DNA of 10,335 nt from assembly GCA_002309915.1 (NCBI GenBank), contig DBYT01000031.1, forward strand, positions 46,969 through 57,303, given 5' to 3'. The notes under the pieces were generated by a model. That model saw nothing but the letters and a program-made list of their open reading frames with translations, had not been told where the DNA came from and searched no databases. This DNA is from Bacteroidales bacterium UBA1179 (lineage in GTDB: Bacteria > Bacteroidota > Bacteroidia > Bacteroidales > Bacteroidaceae). A program made the translations under genes and the position numbers. Positions 6,562 through 10,335 of the stretch are shown here, in pieces; the first letter of the stretch is position 1; every line of letters starts with the position of its first letter.

Positions 6562-6610
6562 ATTGAAAATTGAGAATTGAGAATTGAGAATTGAAAATTG
6601 AAAATTGAAA
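6562..6610 (+). repeat. Heptanucleotide tandem repeat (array 2)
   Basis: There are seven in-register units: ATTGAAA, three of ATTGAGA, then three of ATTGAAA, followed by a degenerate ATGAATG. Bases 6569-6601 are identical to the whole of array 1 (94-126). The array lies between the divergent phosphatase and GH9 genes and touches the phosphatase -7 element. The rest of this intergenic region (6611-6669) is AT-rich with TATTAGC occurring twice, and shows no clear TAnnTTTG for the GH9 gene. Confidence 0.93.
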
Positions 6611-6669
6611 ATGAATGCTTATATTAGCGAACACTAACCTAATGTCAATTACTTATTAGCCTTACAAAT

Positions 6670-9240
6670 ATGAACAGGAACTTATTTCTTATGGGATTGG
6701 CGGCTATTCTGGCAGCCGCGTGTGACAAGGCGCCCCAAGAGGCTGCTGACCTTAAGCTGAATGACAAGGAGTATTTTGAGACGCAGGGTGTGAACGTCCT
6801 GGTTTTCAGCAACACTTTTTCCGGAGGATTCAACGATGAGAAGAACTCCGGAATAGAGATTATACATCATGGTGTACGTACCGTACAGGGTGGTGCAGTA
6901 CGTTTAAGCAAGACCCCCGAGCAGTGGGACCTGGTGCCTGCTTCACCCTCACGTACAGTTGACTCAATCAACAACTCGATTGAGGTGACCATGCGTTATG
7001 CCGATTATGACTTTGACTCACACGTGGTTGTTACCGCCAAGGGCAAGGCCGTCGAGATTGCGGTATATCTGGACAAACCCGTACCCGAATTCCTGGCCGG
7101 AAAGGCCGGTTTCAACCTGGAGTTCCTGCCCTCACAGTACTGGGGCAAGACCTATCTGATGGACGGACGTCCCAACCGATTCCCGCGCTATGCTGTCAGC
7201 CAGACACAGGCTGTCTCCAATGACGAGAAACCCCGCCAGTTCAAGGGATTCCGCACATATGATGACCGCGGTACCGGCCAGTTCGTGGATCCGCTGCCTC
7301 TTGAGACAGGTCACTCCATCCTGATTGCTCCCGATGCACCCGAACGCATGATCAAGATTGACTCTGAAGATGCTATGCTGGAGCTGTATGACGGACGTAT
7401 GCTGGCCCAGAACGGATGGTTCGTACTGCGCTCAGTCCTGCCCGCAGGCAAGACCGGTAAAGTGGTTACCTGGACGGTTGAGCCTCATGCCATACCCGGC
7501 TGGATAAGAGAGCCGAATATAGGCTTCTCGCAGGTGGGATACATCCCTTCGCAGCCCAAGGTGGCCGTTATAGAGCTTGACAAGACGGACACTCCTCTCA
7601 AGACCGCATCAATCTACAGGATAGAGGATGACGGCAGTGAGAAGTTGGCATACAAGGGCAACATAGACGTTTGGGGCATGTACTACAAGTACAACTACGT
7701 CAAGTTTGACTTTACCGATGTCAAGGATCCCGGTGTCTATTACATCCAGTACGGTGATTACAAGACCGGCAACTTTATCATTGACAACTCAGTCTATAAC
7801 TGGATAACCGATGCCACCAGCGATGTATGGATTCCCATTCACATGAACCATATGACCGTGAACGAGGGCTACCGCATCTGGCACGGCGAGCCGTTCAAAG
7901 AGGGTTATCTGCAGGCTCCTCAGAGTGACCATTTTGACCTTCACTCACAGGGCGCCCAGACCAACACCAAATACAAGCCCTACGAACTCATTCCGGGCCT
8001 GAACGTGGGCGGTTACTTTGATGCAGGTGACTTTGATATCGAGACCGGATCAAACATCAGCGTGGTACAGAACATGGTTGCCGCCTGGGAACTGTTCCAT
8101 CCCATGCGTGACGAGACATTCGTAAGTGAGGAGCAGCGTTATGTTGACCTGCACCGTCCCGACGGCAAACCTGACCTGCTGCAGTATATTGAGCACGGCG
8201 TACTGAACCTGCTGGCCCAGGCCGAGAACATCGGCTTCATGTCACAGACTCTGTCAAACTCAGTTCTTGACAACTACCATCATCTGGGTGATGCAGCCGC
8301 CATCACAGACGGTCTGCACTATGATCCCAGCCTTCCCAAGTATGTGAAATCGGCCGATGGCAAGCGCAGCGGTACTCCTGATGATATGTGGGCTTTCACC
8401 AACCGCAACCTCAACTCAGATATCAATGCGGCCAATATGTTCGCAGCCGCAAGCCGCGTACTCAAGGGTTATAACGACAATCTGTCGGCCCGATGCCTCA
8501 AGCAGTCCAAGCGTCTGCAGGAGGAGGCTACCAAGCTCATGAGCCAGCGTGGTGCAGGCATGCGCGGACGTCAGGGCGGTCAGAACTTTGGTGGCGGCAA
8601 CCGCGGAGGTGGCGGCAATCTTGCCACCAACCTGCAGCTCTATATTGCAACCGGTGAGAAATCATATATTGAGCAGTTTGAGCAGCAGATATGGCAGGCT
8701 CTGGACCGTAACGTGAACAATACCATCCGTACTGCCATGGACGCTATACCTCATATGGATGCCGCTTACAAGGAGCGTCTGCGTCCTTATGTTGAGAAGT
8801 ATAAGGAGTACCTGGAGCAGGTGACTGCCAACAACCCGTACGGTGTGCCCATTGGAGAGGGTAACTGGGCCGGCAGCGGTGCCGTTGTAACTTACGGAAC
8901 CACCGCAACCTTTGCAAACCTCTATTTCCCGGATATCATTGACAAGAAATATGCATATAACGCCGCCGCATTCATGTTCGGATGCCACCCGTACCACAAC
9001 TATTCACTGGTTGCCACGGTAGGTGCTGCCCGTCCCAAGCAGGTGTTCTACGGCAACAACCGCGCTGACTTCTCATTCATACCTGGTAACGTGGCTCCCG
9101 GACTGCTGTTCCGCAAGCCCGACCACTTTGAGAACTTTGATGATTGGCCATTCCTGTGGGGCCAGAACGAGGGTACTATAGCCGGCAACACCAGCTACTA
9201 CATCTTTGGCGAGGCCTTCAAGCAGATGGCTAAGGATTAA
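6670..9240 (+). CDS. Glycoside hydrolase family 9 lipoprotein (endo/exo-beta-glucanase-like)
   Basis: This 856-residue protein starts with a lipoprotein signal (lipobox LAAAC, Cys18), so it should be anchored in the cell envelope, probably the outer membrane. Residues about 25-275 form a beta-rich region outside the usual GH9 plan. An Ig-like CelD_N domain runs from NIGFSQVGY (283-291) to about 372, and the GH9 (alpha/alpha)6 domain from about 380 to the end. GGYFDAGDFD (Asp451, Asp454) is the GH9 Asp-Ala-Gly-Asp motif carrying the catalytic base, and Glu834 in NEGTIAGN is the expected proton donor. The usual His-x-Arg is not seen; after HPYHNYS (773-779) the chain reads YGNNRAD. Residues 627-649 are a Gly/Arg-rich insert. 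Family substrates are beta-1,4-glucans and related glycans; specificity here is open. It is inverting by family. It stands alone on its strand, with no SusC/SusD pair or other CAZyme gene nearby, and its stop lies in the same TTAA as the convergent transporter stop. Confidence 0.88.
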   Translation: MNRNLFLMGLAAILAAACDKAPQEAADLKLNDKEYFETQGVNVLVFSNTFSGGFNDEKNSGIEIIHHGVRTVQGGAVRLSKTPEQWDLVPASPSRTVDSINNSIEVTMRYADYDFDSHVVVTAKGKAVEIAVYLDKPVPEFLAGKAGFNLEFLPSQYWGKTYLMDGRPNRFPRYAVSQTQAVSNDEKPRQFKGFRTYDDRGTGQFVDPLPLETGHSILIAPDAPERMIKIDSEDAMLELYDGRMLAQNGWFVLRSVLPAGKTGKVVTWTVEPHAIPGWIREPNIGFSQVGYIPSQPKVAVIELDKTDTPLKTASIYRIEDDGSEKLAYKGNIDVWGMYYKYNYVKFDFTDVKDPGVYYIQYGDYKTGNFIIDNSVYNWITDATSDVWIPIHMNHMTVNEGYRIWHGEPFKEGYLQAPQSDHFDLHSQGAQTNTKYKPYELIPGLNVGGYFDAGDFDIETGSNISVVQNMVAAWELFHPMRDETFVSEEQRYVDLHRPDGKPDLLQYIEHGVLNLLAQAENIGFMSQTLSNSVLDNYHHLGDAAAITDGLHYDPSLPKYVKSADGKRSGTPDDMWAFTNRNLNSDINAANMFAAASRVLKGYNDNLSARCLKQSKRLQEEATKLMSQRGAGMRGRQGGQNFGGGNRGGGGNLATNLQLYIATGEKSYIEQFEQQIWQALDRNVNNTIRTAMDAIPHMDAAYKERLRPYVEKYKEYLEQVTANNPYGVPIGEGNWAGSGAVVTYGTTATFANLYFPDIIDKKYAYNAAAFMFGCHPYHNYSLVATVGAARPKQVFYGNNRADFSFIPGNVAPGLLFRKPDHFENFDDWPFLWGQNEGTIAGNTSYYIFGEAFKQMAKD

Positions 9241-10172
9241 AGCAGGAAAAAGAGTGCTACACCGATCATGCTGACCGTCACGCCCAGTATCTCTTTGAAG
9301 CGGATTTTCTGCTTGTCAAAGACTGCGGCGGGAATGAGTATCAGAACCGGAGTGAGCGCCATCAGTGTTGAGGCGATACCGGCATCGGTGTAACGCACAG
9401 CCATAAGTGAGAGCGATACTCCCACTACAGGACCGAACAGGCTCATGATGACTACGTAAAGCATTGCTTTGCGGTCACGTGCAGCCTGTTTGAGTTTTGG
9501 CAGGTCCTTACTCAAAGACATAAGAAGTATGAATCCGATGCTGCCGAATATGGCACGGATCATGGTCGATGCAAACGGCAGCATGGTCTCCATCATCTGC
9601 GGAACCTGAGCGGGCAGTGCGGCAGAGTAGTGCTCCAGACCGATTTTACTGAGCACAAGACCTACACCCTGACCTGCTCCGGCACCAATTCCCAAAAGGA
9701 TACCTTTCAGCGGCAGTGAGAACTTTAAATAATGTTCTTTGTCGCGGCTCAGGATAGAAATGGCAATACCGCTCAGGGTAACAGCCATTGCCAGCGCAGT
9801 GCGCCATGAGAGCTGCTCACCCAGCAGAGCCCATCCGGCCAGTGCGGCCATGGGAGGTGCAAGGGTCATGAATAGCTGTCCGAAACGTGCACCTATTGAA
9901 ACGTAGCAGTTGAACAGGCACCAGTCACCGAACACGTAACCCACTATGGCCGACAGTGCCAGCCAGAACCAGGTTTTGGAATCGGCATATATGGGATAGG
10001 GATGACCGATGGTTACCCAAAGGAAAAGAGCCAGCAGGAAGGTTGAGAGTGTCAGCCTGGCAACGTTGGCAGACATTGCACCAATACGGTGGCTTGCTTT
10101 GTCGGAATAAATGGCGGTTACTGTCCAGAGTACCGCAACAATCAATGAAATAATTTGGCCAATGTGGTTCAT
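9237..10172 (-). CDS. EamA/DMT-superfamily membrane transporter
   Basis: The 311-residue protein is strongly hydrophobic, with about ten predicted transmembrane helices in two EamA-like halves: residues 1-140 ending in GEQLSWRTALAMAVTLSGIA, and about 155-311 ending in KIRFKEILGVTVSMIGVALF. That repeated Gly-Glu/Lys-Ile to final-helix pattern is typical of the drug/metabolite transporter superfamily, inner-membrane permeases or exporters of small metabolites whose substrates are rarely predictable. The reading frame stays open to 10250, but those 26 extra codons translate the terminator and tRNA, so ATG at 10172 (MNHIGQIIS) is the start. No Shine-Dalgarno is visible. Only 7 bases separate the T-tract of the tRNA terminator from the ATG, leaving no room for an ordinary promoter, so expression may depend on read-through from the tRNA-Phe promoter. 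Confidence 0.85.
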   Translation of the reverse strand: MNHIGQIISLIVAVLWTVTAIYSDKASHRIGAMSANVARLTLSTFLLALFLWVTIGHPYPIYADSKTWFWLALSAIVGYVFGDWCLFNCYVSIGARFGQLFMTLAPPMAALAGWALLGEQLSWRTALAMAVTLSGIAISILSRDKEHYLKFSLPLKGILLGIGAGAGQGVGLVLSKIGLEHYSAALPAQVPQMMETMLPFASTMIRAIFGSIGFILLMSLSKDLPKLKQAARDRKAMLYVVIMSLFGPVVGVSLSLMAVRYTDAGIASTLMALTPVLILIPAAVFDKQKIRFKEILGVTVSMIGVALFFLL

Positions 10173-10179
10173 GAACTTT

Positions 10180-10210
10180 AAAAAATGAAAGAGGCGCTTT
10201 TGCGTCTCTT
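10180..10210 (-). terminator. Intrinsic terminator after tRNA-Phe (possibly bidirectional)
   Basis: On the minus strand AAGAGACGC, loop AAAA and GCGCCTCTT form a 9-bp stem with one A-C mismatch, followed by TCA and six Ts. It begins 8 bases after the tRNA discriminator base. The other strand also has six Ts after the hairpin (10212-10217), so it could stop plus-strand transcripts as well. Confidence 0.78.
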
Positions 10211-10218
10211 CTTTTTTG

Positions 10219-10291
10219 TGGTGCCACCGGGAATCGAACCAGGGACACAAGGATTTTCAGTCCTTTGCTCTACCAACTGAGCTATGACACC
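10219..10291 (-). tRNA. tRNA-Phe (anticodon GAA)
   Basis: The minus strand folds into a full cloverleaf of 73 bases including the discriminator A: acceptor GGTGTCA/TGGCACC, D-arm GCTC-AGTTGGTA-GAGC, anticodon stem AAGGA/TCCTT with loop CTGAAAA (anticodon GAA at 10256-10258), variable loop GTGTC, and T-arm CCTGG-TTCGATT-CCCGG. The CCA end is not encoded; the bases after the discriminator are CAA. The T-stem has a T-C mismatch in its middle pair (10241 against 10229). A TAnnTTTG promoter lies upstream and a terminator follows. Confidence 0.96.
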
Positions 10292-10317
10292 AGAAACATT
10301 TGTCTCAAATGCGGGTG

Positions 10318-10325
10318 CAAAGATA
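10318..10325 (-). promoter_or_regulatory. Bacteroidetes -7 promoter element for tRNA-Phe
   Basis: On the minus strand this reads TATCTTTG, a full match to TAnnTTTG, 26 bases before the first base of tRNA-Phe. This predicts a 5' leader of about 20 bases. The -33 element would fall beyond the right edge of the window, so only half of the promoter can be checked. Confidence 0.68.
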
Positions 10326-10335
10326 CGCACTTTTT

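Noticed and set aside
6562..6610. CRISPR-like array
   Set aside because: Units are 7 bases with no spacers, and no cas gene is present; it is a simple tandem repeat.
6611..6669. Promoter for the GH9 gene
   Set aside because: No TAnnTTTG was found; TTAGCCTTA near 6656-6664 is only a partial match and the twice-occurring TATTAGC is too short to interpret.
8662..8997. Minus-strand open frame of 111 codons inside the GH9 gene
   Set aside because: Antisense shadow over the GH9 catalytic domain, without a recognisable product.
10173..10250. N-terminal extension of the EamA transporter by 26 codons up to 10250
   Set aside because: The extra codons translate the terminator hairpin and the 3' part of tRNA-Phe; the family starts at the first hydrophobic helix just after the ATG at 10172.

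Overview
The window looks like chromosomal DNA of a member of Bacteroidota, most likely a gut or rumen Bacteroidales. The support is a TonB-dependent receptor paired with a DUF4249 lipoprotein, a GSCFA protein, a Bacteroidetes-type GH9 lipoprotein, two promoter elements matching the Bacteroidetes -7 consensus TAnnTTTG, and start codons mostly without Shine-Dalgarno sequences. Genus cannot be fixed from the sequence alone.

Region 1 (1-5924, plus strand) is one tightly packed transcription unit entered from the left: the 3' end of galE, a GHMP sugar kinase, a sugar-1-phosphate nucleotidyltransferase, a GSCFA protein, a TonB-dependent receptor and a DUF4249 lipoprotein. The kinase, nucleotidyltransferase and GSCFA genes overlap by ATGA, and the next two gaps are 5 and 3 bases. 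The kinase carries Gly-Ala-His-Val-Asp-His-Gln in place of the galactokinase Gly-Glu-His-Thr-Asp-Tyr motif and resembles plant galacturonokinase. A reasonable reading is a route that phosphorylates a galactose-type sugar or uronic acid at C1, activates it to an NDP-sugar and may epimerise it, encoded together with an outer-membrane uptake pair. The substrate is not established.

Region 2 (5868-6545, minus) is a phosphoglycolate-phosphatase-like HAD gene whose 3' end overlaps the DUF4249 gene tail-to-tail by 57 bases. Its promoter abuts a heptanucleotide tandem array. A second array, sharing 33 identical bases, fills the galE-kinase gap.

Region 3 (6670-9240, plus) is a large GH9 lipoprotein with an extra N-terminal region of about 250 residues, an Ig-like domain and a catalytic domain interrupted by a Gly/Arg-rich loop.

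Region 4 (9237-10335, minus) holds an EamA-type transporter whose stop codon lies in the same TTAA as the GH9 stop, then a hairpin terminator, tRNA-Phe(GAA) and its promoter. No insertion sequence, CRISPR array or phage gene was seen, and no gene-free stretch exceeds about 130 bases.
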